From: Pueribacillus theae
Lineage (GTDB): Bacteria; Bacillota; Bacilli; Bacillales; UBA6769
Assembly: GCF_003097615.1 (NCBI RefSeq)
Contig: NZ_QCZG01000035.1
Span: 1 to 39,069, forward strand
Reading direction: 5' to 3'
DNA length: 39,069 nt
Shown: positions 29,591 through 37,263 of the stretch, in pieces
How positions within the stretch are numbered: position 1 is the stretch's first letter
How the letters are laid out: the number at the start of each line of letters is the position of its first letter
The notes under the pieces: model-generated
What the model was told of the DNA's origin: nothing
The model's input: only the letters and a program-made list of their open reading frames with translations
The model's database searches: none
Translations under genes and position numbers: made by a program

Positions 29591-29950
29591 ATGGCAAATT
29601 TAAAACGAAATATGATTGAACTCATTAAGAATCCAGAAGAGGTAATCAAAGGCGGGGAGCCCGAATTCGATAAATACTGGACGTCGCCATTTATCCCTCT
29701 TGATGTAACTTTGGAAGCTGTTGATTTTGCAGAAAAGCTGGAGAATGGCGAAATAACAGGAAGCGAATCCATATTGGAAATGGCTGATTTTGTTGCCCAA
29801 AAAATATTTAACGGACAATTTACTAAGGATGATATTAGGCAAAGGCTCCATGCGCCGGACGCAATTGATGAATTGCAATCCCAAATTTTCTTTGTTGCAC
29901 GCGGGGAACAATCTGATGCAACAAAAAAATTCCTGGAGAAGAAGCGTTAA
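29591..29950 (+). CDS. tail assembly chaperone gpG
   Basis: 119 residues between tube and tape-measure genes, as for lambda-type gpG. Features: FDKYWTSPFIPLDVTLEAVDFAEKLENGEI and MADFVAQKIFNGQFTKDDIRQRLHAPDAIDELQ, typical of Gram-positive siphophage gpG proteins. ATG after GAAAGGAAG. The 3' end holds the heptamer A AAA AAA (29923-29929) in the correct phase for -1 frameshifting into gpT. Confidence 0.88.
   Translation: MANLKRNMIELIKNPEEVIKGGEPEFDKYWTSPFIPLDVTLEAVDFAEKLENGEITGSESILEMADFVAQKIFNGQFTKDDIRQRLHAPDAIDELQSQIFFVARGEQSDATKKFLEKKR
29923..29929 (+). promoter_or_regulatory. -1 ribosomal frameshift site A AAA AAA
   Basis: The heptamer lies at codons 112-113 of gpG with the X XXY YYZ phase (ACA AAA AAA in frame 0). 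A GAGAAGAAGCG-rich stretch and a start-free overlapping frame follow. This is the standard arrangement for gpG-gpT. Confidence 0.85.
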
Positions 29951-30129
29951 CGGATGAGGACTTTTCTTTCTCCAAGCAAAAGGAATACTTACAGAAACTC
30001 ATCCTTGATCTAACAAAAGAAGGAAAAGACATAAACGAAATTATGAAAACGCCTTTTCACTTTTTAATCGAGTTGTTGCGCGAAAGGAACAAACCTAAAA
30101 AAGTGACGTCTGTTATGGACCTTCCTTAA
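29929..30129 (+). CDS. gpT part of the gpGT frameshift fusion
   Basis: The -1 frame is open from the slip site to TAA 30127-30129 and encodes 66 residues (IPGEEALTDEDFSFSKQKEY ... RNKPKKVTSVMDLP). It lacks its own start and ribosome site. With gpG residues 1-113 it gives a gpGT of 179 residues, the minor chaperone form that recruits tube subunits to the tape measure. PFHFLIELLRER is a typical C-terminal helix. Confidence 0.82.
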   Translation: MPGEEALTDEDFSFSKQKEYLQKLILDLTKEGKDINEIMKTPFHFLIELLRERNKPKKVTSVMDLP

Positions 30130-30159
30130 ATAAGCCCGCATCATTTTGCGGACTTATTT
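30128..30159. terminator. bidirectional hairpin between gpT and the minus-strand RHH gene
   Basis: AAATAAGCCCGCA (30128-30140) pairs with TGCGGACTTATTT (30147-30159): 13 bp with one G-U pair and a 6-base loop. It overlaps the gpT stop on one side and the RHH stop on the other. T-richness in both flanks is modest, so efficiency is uncertain. Confidence 0.6.
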
Positions 30160-30293
30160 AGGTATTCGATAAGGGCTGTTTCTATTAAGTTGTTTAAACT
30201 TCTGTTTTCTTGTTTTGCCCGTTCCTGTGCTTGTTCTTTTAATTCTTTTCTTAGAGTTAGCATAGTCCTTGTCTTATCGCTCGAAATTGTCAT
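30141..30293 (-). CDS. ribbon-helix-helix (Arc-type) DNA-binding protein, 50 residues
   Basis: On the minus strand ATG (30293) follows GGAGGTGG. The product begins MTISSDKTRTMLTLRKELKE and continues QAQERAKQENRSLNNLIETALIEYL, a strand followed by two helices with the RSLNNLIETAL turn of Arc/CopG-type proteins. It is the only minus-strand gene in the late region. Its promoter (TTTACA-17-TATAAT) overlaps the divergent promoter of the endonuclease gene, so it probably represses both. Confidence 0.75.
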   Translation of the reverse strand: MTISSDKTRTMLTLRKELKEQAQERAKQENRSLNNLIETALIEYLNKSAK

Positions 30294-30312
30294 TATGACC
30301 ACCTCCAGACAC

Positions 30313-30341
30313 ATTATAAAGTGTAATCATAATATTGTAAA
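30313..30341 (-). promoter_or_regulatory. promoter of the RHH gene
   Basis: On the minus strand TTTACA (plus 30336-30341) and TATAAT (plus 30313-30318) are 17 bases apart, close to consensus. The -35 overlaps the -35 of the opposite promoter by five bases. Confidence 0.75.
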
Positions 30342-30363
30342 GGTGATAACACCGTGATATAAT
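30335..30363 (+). promoter_or_regulatory. promoter of the endonuclease gene
   Basis: TTGTAA (30335-30340) and TATAAT (30358-30363) are 17 bases apart. The spacer holds the inverted repeat GGTG-ATAA-CACC (30342-30353), a candidate operator for the divergent RHH protein. Confidence 0.8.
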
Positions 30364-30383
30364 GGAGTAGGGGTGAATGGTCT

Positions 30384-31736
30384 GTGTTAAAAGATTTAAT
30401 AGAAAACGAAAGTAATAGGTTTGCAAAAGAATTCTACCAATCTTTACTCAGTGACGGATACCGTTTATCTGGGGATTCGAGGTACAAAACATCTAAAGAT
30501 CGCGTAATGGTTACGTGCCCCAATGGTCACACTTATGGTGTTACTCCATATAAATTTAAATTGGGGCGAAGATGCGTGGAATGTCATCTCGAAAATAAAA
30601 GACTTCATTTTGCCAATGAATTTTATGAGAATTTAAAGGATAGCGGTTATGTGATGATAGAGGGGAACAAATATGTGGACTCAACGACTCACGTAAAGGT
30701 TAAATGCCCTAACGATCACGTATACGATGTGTCCCCTCGCGTTTTTAATAATGGTTATAGATGCAAAGAATGTTTAAAACTTAGTAAAGTGAAAAAGTTT
30801 CACGAAGCTCTACAGAAGGCCCGCTACACTTTAGTAAATGGCAGCAAGTATGAATTTGCTAGAAAACAAGTGGAGGTAATGTGCCCGAACGGACATGTGT
30901 ATAAAACCACACCAGATAATTTTATGGGAAGCAAAAACAGAGAAGGTAAAAGGTGTACCAGGTGTCACGGTTTCCATAGAATGACTCATGACGAATTTAA
31001 AGAACTTGTTAATAAAGAATTCGAAGGTGAAATAACTGTTATAGGTGAGTATGTAAATAGCAACACAAAAGTGTTAGTTCGACATAATAATGATAGGTGT
31101 GATAGATATGAGTGGGCGGTCCTTCCGTCAAACTTAGTGGATAAAAGGCAAATGTGCCCTAAATGCGCCGGTAACGCCAGAGAAGGCATTGAAGGTTTTA
31201 AGAGGAAAGTACGAGAATTGGAAGGCGATAATTACACCGTGGTTGGCGAATATGTTAATGCCGACACTCCAATAAAAATACGTCACAATAATAAAAGTTG
31301 TAATTATTTTGAGTGGAAAGTTGTTCCTTTTAATTTCACTACCCATGGTACTCGTTGTCCTGCATGTAACCAATCGCGCGGCGAAAGGGAAATTAGCAAA
31401 TATCTTTTGAAGAACAAAATTGATTATATTTCGCAAATAAAGTTTGATGATTGCAGAAACAAAAGACCTTTACCGTTTGATTTTGGCATCTTTGATAATG
31501 AAAAATTAATTTGTTTGATCGAATTTCATGGCAAACAGCACTATCAGCCGACAAGGCATTTTGGTGGGGAACATCAATTTAAAGCACGCCAGAAGCGCGA
31601 TGAAATAAAAAGGAGATATTGCAAAGAAAAAAGCATTCCGTTAATCGAAATTCCCTATTGGGAGTTTAATAATATAAAAGAAATTTTAAACAAAGAACTA
31701 AATAAAATCACGGGCAAATTTCAAGCAATCTCTTAA
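30384..31736 (+). CDS. zinc-ribbon-repeat homing-endonuclease-like protein
   Basis: 450 residues. The first 330 residues contain repeated zinc-ribbon-like units of about 60-70 residues: CPNGHTYGV...CVEC, CPNDHVYDV...CKEC, CPNGHVYKT...CTRC, then MCPKC and RCPAC with RHNN segments between. The C-terminal domain (about 335-440) has GEREISKYLL, PFDFGIF, LIEFHGKQHYQ and IEIPYWEF, a PD-(D/E)XK/Vsr-like nuclease pattern. Such proteins are often free-standing homing endonucleases. The likely start is GTG 30384 after AGGGGTG. It has its own promoter and terminator and interrupts the usual gpT to tape-measure adjacency, as an inserted mobile gene would. Confidence 0.8.
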   Translation: MLKDLIENESNRFAKEFYQSLLSDGYRLSGDSRYKTSKDRVMVTCPNGHTYGVTPYKFKLGRRCVECHLENKRLHFANEFYENLKDSGYVMIEGNKYVDSTTHVKVKCPNDHVYDVSPRVFNNGYRCKECLKLSKVKKFHEALQKARYTLVNGSKYEFARKQVEVMCPNGHVYKTTPDNFMGSKNREGKRCTRCHGFHRMTHDEFKELVNKEFEGEITVIGEYVNSNTKVLVRHNNDRCDRYEWAVLPSNLVDKRQMCPKCAGNAREGIEGFKRKVRELEGDNYTVVGEYVNADTPIKIRHNNKSCNYFEWKVVPFNFTTHGTRCPACNQSRGEREISKYLLKNKIDYISQIKFDDCRNKRPLPFDFGIFDNEKLICLIEFHGKQHYQPTRHFGGEHQFKARQKRDEIKRRYCKEKSIPLIEIPYWEFNNIKEILNKELNKITGKFQAIS

Positions 31737-31767
31737 AGACTACCTAATTTTTAGGCAGTCTTTTTTT
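31736..31767 (+). terminator. terminator of the endonuclease gene
   Basis: AAGACT-A-CCTAA (31736-31747), loop TTT, TTAGG-C-AGTCTT (31751-31762), then a T-run to 31767. A long stem with one mismatch. It ends the inserted unit. Confidence 0.88.
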
Positions 31768-31793
31768 ATTACATAAGAAAGGAGGTAAACCAT

Positions 31794-34700
31794 TTGACAG
31801 AACGGATAAAGGGCCTTTCCATCGGCCTGGATTTGGACACTTTGAAAGTAGAGCGTGGACTTACAGGTTTAAAAGACCGCCTTAAAACCGTCAATTCAGA
31901 AATGAAACTGAATATGTCTGCATTCGACAGGTCCAAACAGTCTGTAGAAAAATATCAAACTCGCCTTGATGGACTTAACAAAAAATTGGAAGTCCAAAAA
32001 GAAGTCACCAAGGCGGCAAAAGAGCATTACGAGGATATGATAAAAGAGCACGGACTCGGCTCAAAAGAAGCCGAAAAAGCGGCCCGTGAATACAACAACC
32101 AAGCGGCAGCACTAAAGAACCTGGAAAGATATGTGGACGGCGTTACGCAGGAATTTAAGGAATTCCAAAAACAGCAAAAAATCCAAAGCTCCACACTTTA
32201 TAAAACCGGTGATTCTCTTGTCAAATTTGGCAGCGGTCTGAAATCCATATCCGATAAAACCAAGGACCTGGGTAAAAATTTAACGAAAAAACTCACTTTA
32301 CCAGCGGTTGGTGCGGCGTCTGCCTTGGCCGGCATTGCACTTAAAAAAGGCTTTGACCGTCTCGTGGGGATAGACAATGCCCGGGCAAAGTTAAAGGGAC
32401 TTGGGCATGATGCCAAAGGTGTGGAAAAAATTATGGATTCGGCCCTGGAATCCGTTAAAGGGACATCATTTGGGATGGACGAAGCGGCAACTACGGCGGC
32501 CAATGCCGTAGCAGCTGGGGTCAAAGAAGGCAAAGAACTCACAAGGTATCTATCATTGACCGGTGATGCGGCGGCAATAGCGGGAGCGTCTATGAGTGAA
32601 ATGGGCTCTATCCTAAACAAAGTCCAAACGTCTAATAAGGCATATAACGGGGAATTGCGGCAATTGGCTGACCGTGGCTTGCCAGTTTATGTTTGGTTAG
32701 AAGAAGAAGCTAAAAAGGCAGGAATGACCGTTGAAGAAATGGCCAGCAAAGGCATGATTTCTTCCGAAATGCTCATGAACGCCATTGAAAAGAATATTGG
32801 CGGCGCGGCTAAAAAAATGGGTGAGGAATCCTTTACCGCGGGAATCGCTAATGCCTGGGCCGCAGTCGGTCGCCTGGGCGCTTCCTTTTTAGATGCCGGC
32901 GGAAAAGGCGGGGGTTTTTTCTCTCAGCTGAAACCTTTGGTTGCTGATTTTACAGACAGGATTGACAGCATGGGCGGCATTGCAGAAAAAGCTGGCGTCA
33001 AATTCGGGGAAATGTTCACCGGATTGATAGATAAAGTGAAATCAGTAAAGTCATGGTTTGACAACTTATCTCCATCCATGCAAAACATCATCAAAAAAGG
33101 TGCATTGATCGGAGGCGCCATAACGGTCGGAATTGGCCCAGCTTTGTCGGTGTTAGGGACGTTTGGCGGGTTTGTGGCCAAGGTTTCAACTAATGTAGGG
33201 GAATTATCAAAATCCATCGCAGAGGCCGGTGGATTTTTAAAATGGCTACGTTTAGGATTTACCGCGCTAACTGGACCCGTCGGAATCACGATCGGAATAT
33301 TGACCTTACTCGCTACCGGATTCATTGTTCTTTATAAACGATCTGAAACATTTCGAGAAGGCGTCGGAAATCTGATTGGCAAACTCAAAGAGCTTGGAGG
33401 AAAAGCACTGGCAGGTTTAAAAACCGGCATTGGCGCTGTCATTAGTTTTTTCAAAGAACAAGGAAAAGTGCTGCAAGATTTTTGGAAGCAAAACGGAGAT
33501 TCCATTATTCAAGCCATATCGAATATAGGAAAAATAGTCGGTGCTGTTTTCAATGGTATTTGGAAAGCCATTCAATTTGTCATGCCAGCTGTCCTGGCCA
33601 TTATCAAAAGTGTTTGGGGCAATATAAAAGGCGTGATTTCCGGGGCCCTAAAAATCATTATGGGCTTGGTGCAGGTTTTTTCTGGCCTCTTTACAGGCGA
33701 TTTCAAGAAAATGTGGGAAGGAGTCAAGAATATCTTTTTTGGCGCCATAAAAGTTGTCTGGAACTGGATACAGCTGCAGTTTATTGGAAAAATTCTCAAA
33801 GGCGTTGGCGGTCTAGTCAAATCATTTGGTGGATTCATCAAACAGATGTGGACTGGTGCAAAAACGACATTTTCAAATGGTATATCCGTCGTTTGGAACT
33901 GGATGAAAAACTCATTTGCTGGCCGTATCATCTCAAATGTCATTAACTTTGTTAAGAATTTTAGGCAAAACATTTCCAATCTATGGCAACGGGTTAAGGA
34001 AATATTCTTGAAAAAAATAACAGAAGTAAGAACGTCGGTAACTAATTCCTTTATTGGCCGTATTATCTCAAGTATCTTTAACTTTGCGAAAAACTTTAGA
34101 CAGAACATATCCAACATGTGGCAACTAGTCAAAAGCAATTTTACCAATAAAATCTCGGAAATCAGAACAGCAATTTCTAACTCATTTGTAGGTAAGATGC
34201 TCAGCTCGGTCCGCAACCTTAAAACCAACTTTATAAATCTCGCTAAAGAAATGTGGACGGGTGTCAAGAAGCAATTTAATAATATTGTTGACGGAGCAAA
34301 AGGGCTGCCTAAGCGCATCGGTGACGGGATCCGAAATGCTAAAAGCAAAGCCGCAGACGGTATGAAATCCGTTGGTAATTCCATCATTAAATGGGCAGGT
34401 AAGCCGTTTAATAAAGTCGTTGACGGGGTCAACTGGATTACTGGAAAACTAGGAATAAAATCTAAAATCGGTAAATGGGACTATCCACAGTACGCAAAGG
34501 GAACCGAAAAAGATGGCCATAAAGGCGGTCTCGCCATGATAGGCGAGAAAGGGCGAGAATTGGTCAGGCTACCAGATGGTCGATCATTTATTAGCCCTGA
34601 CCATCACACAATCCTAGACCTGCCTAAAGGCACGCACGTTATCCCCAATAAGCCGACGGAGCAGATTATTAAAGGTAAGATGCCGCAATATGCGGGTGGT

Positions 34701-35612
34701 ACCGGTCTATGGGATTCTATCAAGGATGTTTGGTCCTATATAACAAACCCATCCAAACTAGTCAAAAAAGTGATGGATAAAATAAGCATCGCCAAAAATT
34801 TAGCGCAAATTCCCAACAAAATCGTTAGTGCGGGTTTTAATTATTTAAAAACAAAGCCGGTCGATTTCATCAAGAAAAAGCTGGGGGAATTCACAAGCAA
34901 TGTTCCTTCTGCAGGCGGCGGTGTTCAGAGATGGGCTGGCGTTGCTACTCGAGCATTAATGATGACTGGCCAATTTTCACCTGCAAACTTAAAAAGATTG
35001 TTGTATCAAATGAAAACCGAGTCCGGAGGAAATCCACGGGCTATCAACCTCTGGGACATCAATGCCAAACGCGGAACACCGTCCAAGGGCTTGATGCAAG
35101 TCATTGATCCCACATTCCAGGCATACAAGATGCCCGGATTCAATAATATTTGGAATCCACTTGATAACATCTTGGCATCTATCCGTTACGCAGTCGCACG
35201 GTATGGTAGCCTGGCAAGAGCTTATCGTGGAGTCGGATATGAGACTGGTGGCCTGATTAAAAATACAGGGTTGTACAAGCTTGCTGAAGGCGGCTGGCCT
35301 GAATACGTCATCCCTACGGATCCGTCCAGGCGGACAGATGCCATGAAGCTCCTTGCTTTGGCTGGCAAAGAAATTTCCGGGAATAAGCGGCCACATCAGT
35401 TGCCTAATGTCGGGACGAACAATGATGATTCAGTTTTGCGGAAATTGTTGGCGGCGACAATGGAGCAAAACGAGATTTTAAAACAGCTTCTTGCAAAAAA
35501 TCCCGATCTATATATGGACAGCGAAAAAGTAGGAAAAGCCGTTGAGCCTGCAGTGACGAAACAGCAACAAAGAAAACAGTCAAGGAAAAGGAGGGTGCCT
35601 GGATTTGCGTAA
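31794..35612 (+). CDS. tape measure protein with lytic transglycosylase domain
   Basis: 1272 residues from TTG 31794 (AAAGGAGG 8 bases upstream). Order of parts: N-terminal coiled coil (about 15-130), tape-measure core (about 145-390, DNARAKLKGLGHD ... VQTSNKAYNGELRQLADRGLP), two hydrophobic segments (about 440-470 and 480-510), four 45-residue repeats (663-842), a linker with KAADGMKSVGNSIIKW, and an SLT-type domain (about 1050-1150) with catalytic Glu1076 in KTESGGNPRAI and KGLMQVIDPTF. It sets tail length and may cut peptidoglycan on DNA entry. Confidence 0.94.
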   Translation: MTERIKGLSIGLDLDTLKVERGLTGLKDRLKTVNSEMKLNMSAFDRSKQSVEKYQTRLDGLNKKLEVQKEVTKAAKEHYEDMIKEHGLGSKEAEKAAREYNNQAAALKNLERYVDGVTQEFKEFQKQQKIQSSTLYKTGDSLVKFGSGLKSISDKTKDLGKNLTKKLTLPAVGAASALAGIALKKGFDRLVGIDNARAKLKGLGHDAKGVEKIMDSALESVKGTSFGMDEAATTAANAVAAGVKEGKELTRYLSLTGDAAAIAGASMSEMGSILNKVQTSNKAYNGELRQLADRGLPVYVWLEEEAKKAGMTVEEMASKGMISSEMLMNAIEKNIGGAAKKMGEESFTAGIANAWAAVGRLGASFLDAGGKGGGFFSQLKPLVADFTDRIDSMGGIAEKAGVKFGEMFTGLIDKVKSVKSWFDNLSPSMQNIIKKGALIGGAITVGIGPALSVLGTFGGFVAKVSTNVGELSKSIAEAGGFLKWLRLGFTALTGPVGITIGILTLLATGFIVLYKRSETFREGVGNLIGKLKELGGKALAGLKTGIGAVISFFKEQGKVLQDFWKQNGDSIIQAISNIGKIVGAVFNGIWKAIQFVMPAVLAIIKSVWGNIKGVISGALKIIMGLVQVFSGLFTGDFKKMWEGVKNIFFGAIKVVWNWIQLQFIGKILKGVGGLVKSFGGFIKQMWTGAKTTFSNGISVVWNWMKNSFAGRIISNVINFVKNFRQNISNLWQRVKEIFLKKITEVRTSVTNSFIGRIISSIFNFAKNFRQNISNMWQLVKSNFTNKISEIRTAISNSFVGKMLSSVRNLKTNFINLAKEMWTGVKKQFNNIVDGAKGLPKRIGDGIRNAKSKAADGMKSVGNSIIKWAGKPFNKVVDGVNWITGKLGIKSKIGKWDYPQYAKGTEKDGHKGGLAMIGEKGRELVRLPDGRSFISPDHHTILDLPKGTHVIPNKPTEQIIKGKMPQYAGGTGLWDSIKDVWSYITNPSKLVKKVMDKISIAKNLAQIPNKIVSAGFNYLKTKPVDFIKKKLGEFTSNVPSAGGGVQRWAGVATRALMMTGQFSPANLKRLLYQMKTESGGNPRAINLWDINAKRGTPSKGLMQVIDPTFQAYKMPGFNNIWNPLDNILASIRYAVARYGSLARAYRGVGYETGGLIKNTGLYKLAEGGWPEYVIPTDPSRRTDAMKLLALAGKEISGNKRPHQLPNVGTNNDDSVLRKLLAATMEQNEILKQLLAKNPDLYMDSEKVGKAVEPAVTKQQQRKQSRKRRVPGFA
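33780..34319 (+). repeat. four in-frame 135-bp repeats in the tape measure gene
   Basis: Units begin at 33780, 33915, 34050 and 34185, each with F-[IAV]-G-[KR]-[IM], then a helix, a Trp near the middle (QMW, NLW, NMW, EMW) and S-F/Q-F at the end. The period is exactly 45 codons. Tape-measure length tracks tail length, so gain or loss of units would change tail length in fixed steps. Confidence 0.8.
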
Positions 35613-36315
35613 ATCTATGACATTTAACGGGATGCGAAACGAAGATATCTATTTATTAAGAGGGCGATCCAAGTCGCCCTTTCATCCTTTAAACAGAGAA
35701 ATAGTAAGCAGGAACGGCAGGCATCGCTTGAAAAATACTGAGCGAGGATTGCTGGAAATAAGCCAACCAATCGGTTTCGTGGCGAAAGAAGATGTAACAC
35801 AAATGCAAGTGATTGAAAGTTTGACAAACTGGCTAATCACTAAAGATTGGGGCCTGCTCGAATTTGACGATGAACCAGGAAGGACATATACGGCTTTGCT
35901 GCAGAACGGAATGGAAGATTTCGAGAAAATTTCATGGCTTAGAGAAGGGACGTTAAGTTTCATAGCTAAAGAAACTATTGGCCCGTCACACACAATCTCA
36001 ATCGGTTCCTTTTTCCAAACATTTTTGATTAACGGCCAAACTGAAACACCCTGGACAAGCCAAACGCGTTTTACCGTGCCGCAGTCTCAATACGTACTGG
36101 AAACCGACACTCTCGGAAAAATCATATTAAACTATGATTTTATTGCTGGGGATATTTTAACGATTGATTACGACAGGCGGGAAGTGCGGCTGAATGGTAA
36201 GGATTTAGCCGTCGCTGTATCACTTGAAACCGTGTGGTTTAACTTAAAGGCTGGATATGTGAAGCTGAAGGCAAGCCATGCGACTGAAATGACTTATACG
36301 GAAAGATACTATTAG
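35605..36315 (+). CDS. distal tail protein (Dit)
   Basis: 236 residues of the Sipho_tail/Dit family: MTFNGMRNEDIYLLRGRSKSPFHP, ERGLLEISQPIGF, LTNWLITKDWGLLEFDDEPGRTYTALLQN and a C-terminal galectin-like part ending LEFTYTERYY-like MTYTERYY. It forms the hub ring at the tail tip. TTG overlaps the tape-measure stop. Confidence 0.9.
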   Translation: MRKSMTFNGMRNEDIYLLRGRSKSPFHPLNREIVSRNGRHRLKNTERGLLEISQPIGFVAKEDVTQMQVIESLTNWLITKDWGLLEFDDEPGRTYTALLQNGMEDFEKISWLREGTLSFIAKETIGPSHTISIGSFFQTFLINGQTETPWTSQTRFTVPQSQYVLETDTLGKIILNYDFIAGDILTIDYDRREVRLNGKDLAVAVSLETVWFNLKAGYVKLKASHATEMTYTERYY

Positions 36316-36326
36316 GAGTTGATTAT

Positions 36327-36689
36327 GTGGCAATTACAGCCGGAACGATAAAAGACGTATTAAATCATGTTTTTCGCAATACCCCCATGACATCGCCAAG
36401 CAAGGTGTACGTGGGGCTTTTTACTTCATCCGGGGAAGTAAACGGAAATGCATATGAAAGGCAGGAATTGACGTTTACGGAACCATCGGGCGGGATAATT
36501 AAAAACGCGGCTGAGGTACGCTTTGCCATTGCAACAGCAGATTGGGGCGAAGTTGTCGGGGCGGGTATTTTTGACGCGGAAACAGGCGGGAAAAGATTGG
36601 ATGACGCAAACATAGCTGCGGCAAGGATCGTTAGAGAGAATGACCAATTTGTTATACCAGTCGGCAATTATACGATTGAATTGAGGTGA
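36327..36689 (+). CDS. tail-fibre-associated structural protein, 120 residues
   Basis: GTG 36327 is 8 bases after AGGAG. The sequence KDVLNHVFRNTPMTSPSKVYVGLFTSSGEVNGNAYERQELTF ... DWGEVVGAGIFDAETGG matches a family of small beta-sandwich phage virion proteins found near tail fibres. It probably forms part of the tail-tip or fibre base. Its 3' end overlaps the next ribosome site. Confidence 0.7.
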   Translation: MAITAGTIKDVLNHVFRNTPMTSPSKVYVGLFTSSGEVNGNAYERQELTFTEPSGGIIKNAAEVRFAIATADWGEVVGAGIFDAETGGKRLDDANIAAARIVRENDQFVIPVGNYTIELR

Positions 36690-36694
36690 ATGAT

Positions 36695-37252
36695 TTGGCC
36701 AGATTAAACGCAGCCAACAATGCAGAAGTAACATTAACGCAATCTGTGACAACGGCAGGCACGACAATCACAGTAGATGATGCTAGTGTTTTTCCTCCTG
36801 CACCTTTCCGCCTTTCGATAGATGATGAAATCGTGGAAGTTATTGCAGTCAGCGGAAATACCTTGACTGTTGAAAGAGCCAAAGAAGGCACAACCGCAGT
36901 GGCACACAATGCAGGCGTGAAAGCTGAAAACCGGTTTACGGCAGGAATGCATAAAGCTTTAAACGATGCCTTGGACGATTTAGAAACCAGCATTGGAAAC
37001 TTAAATAATTTATCTACTACTGTAAAAACAAACCTAGTTGCAGCAGTAAATGAATTAAAAAGCCAACTAGGTAATCTTGCGAATTTAACAACTGAAGAGA
37101 AATCAAATTTAGTTGCTGCAATCAACGAATTACGGCAAGCCTTTGCGACGCATTCGGCGGATTATATACAGTTTAAAGACGACATTACCGCCAAAGTCGA
37201 AGGCGCAAGGGTTAATTTAATAGCGTCGCATAATTTAATTGCGAGAATGTGA
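36695..37252 (+). CDS. tail fibre-like protein with heptad repeats
   Basis: 185 residues from TTG 36695 (GAGGTG 6 bases upstream). Residues about 5-70 are beta-rich (TTAGTTITVDDASVFPPAPFRLSIDDEIVEVIAV). Residues 90-150 carry two similar units: NNLSTTVKTNLVAAVNEL and ANLTTEEKSNLVAAINEL, the LVxAINE pattern of trimeric fibre shafts. The C-terminus is short, without a receptor head, so it is probably a connector for the following protein. Confidence 0.72.
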   Translation: MARLNAANNAEVTLTQSVTTAGTTITVDDASVFPPAPFRLSIDDEIVEVIAVSGNTLTVERAKEGTTAVAHNAGVKAENRFTAGMHKALNDALDDLETSIGNLNNLSTTVKTNLVAAVNELKSQLGNLANLTTEEKSNLVAAINELRQAFATHSADYIQFKDDITAKVEGARVNLIASHNLIARM

Positions 37253-37263
37253 GGTGATAATGA

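Noticed and set aside
33482-33946. Plus-strand 154-codon frame inside the tape measure gene
   Set aside because: A shadow of the real frame, with Trp/Cys/His-rich composition unlike real proteins of this phage and no ribosome site.
33572-34432. Long minus-strand open frame (286 codons) inside the tape measure gene
   Set aside because: It mirrors the repeats and codon bias of the plus-strand gene, lacks a ribosome site and has no recognisable family.
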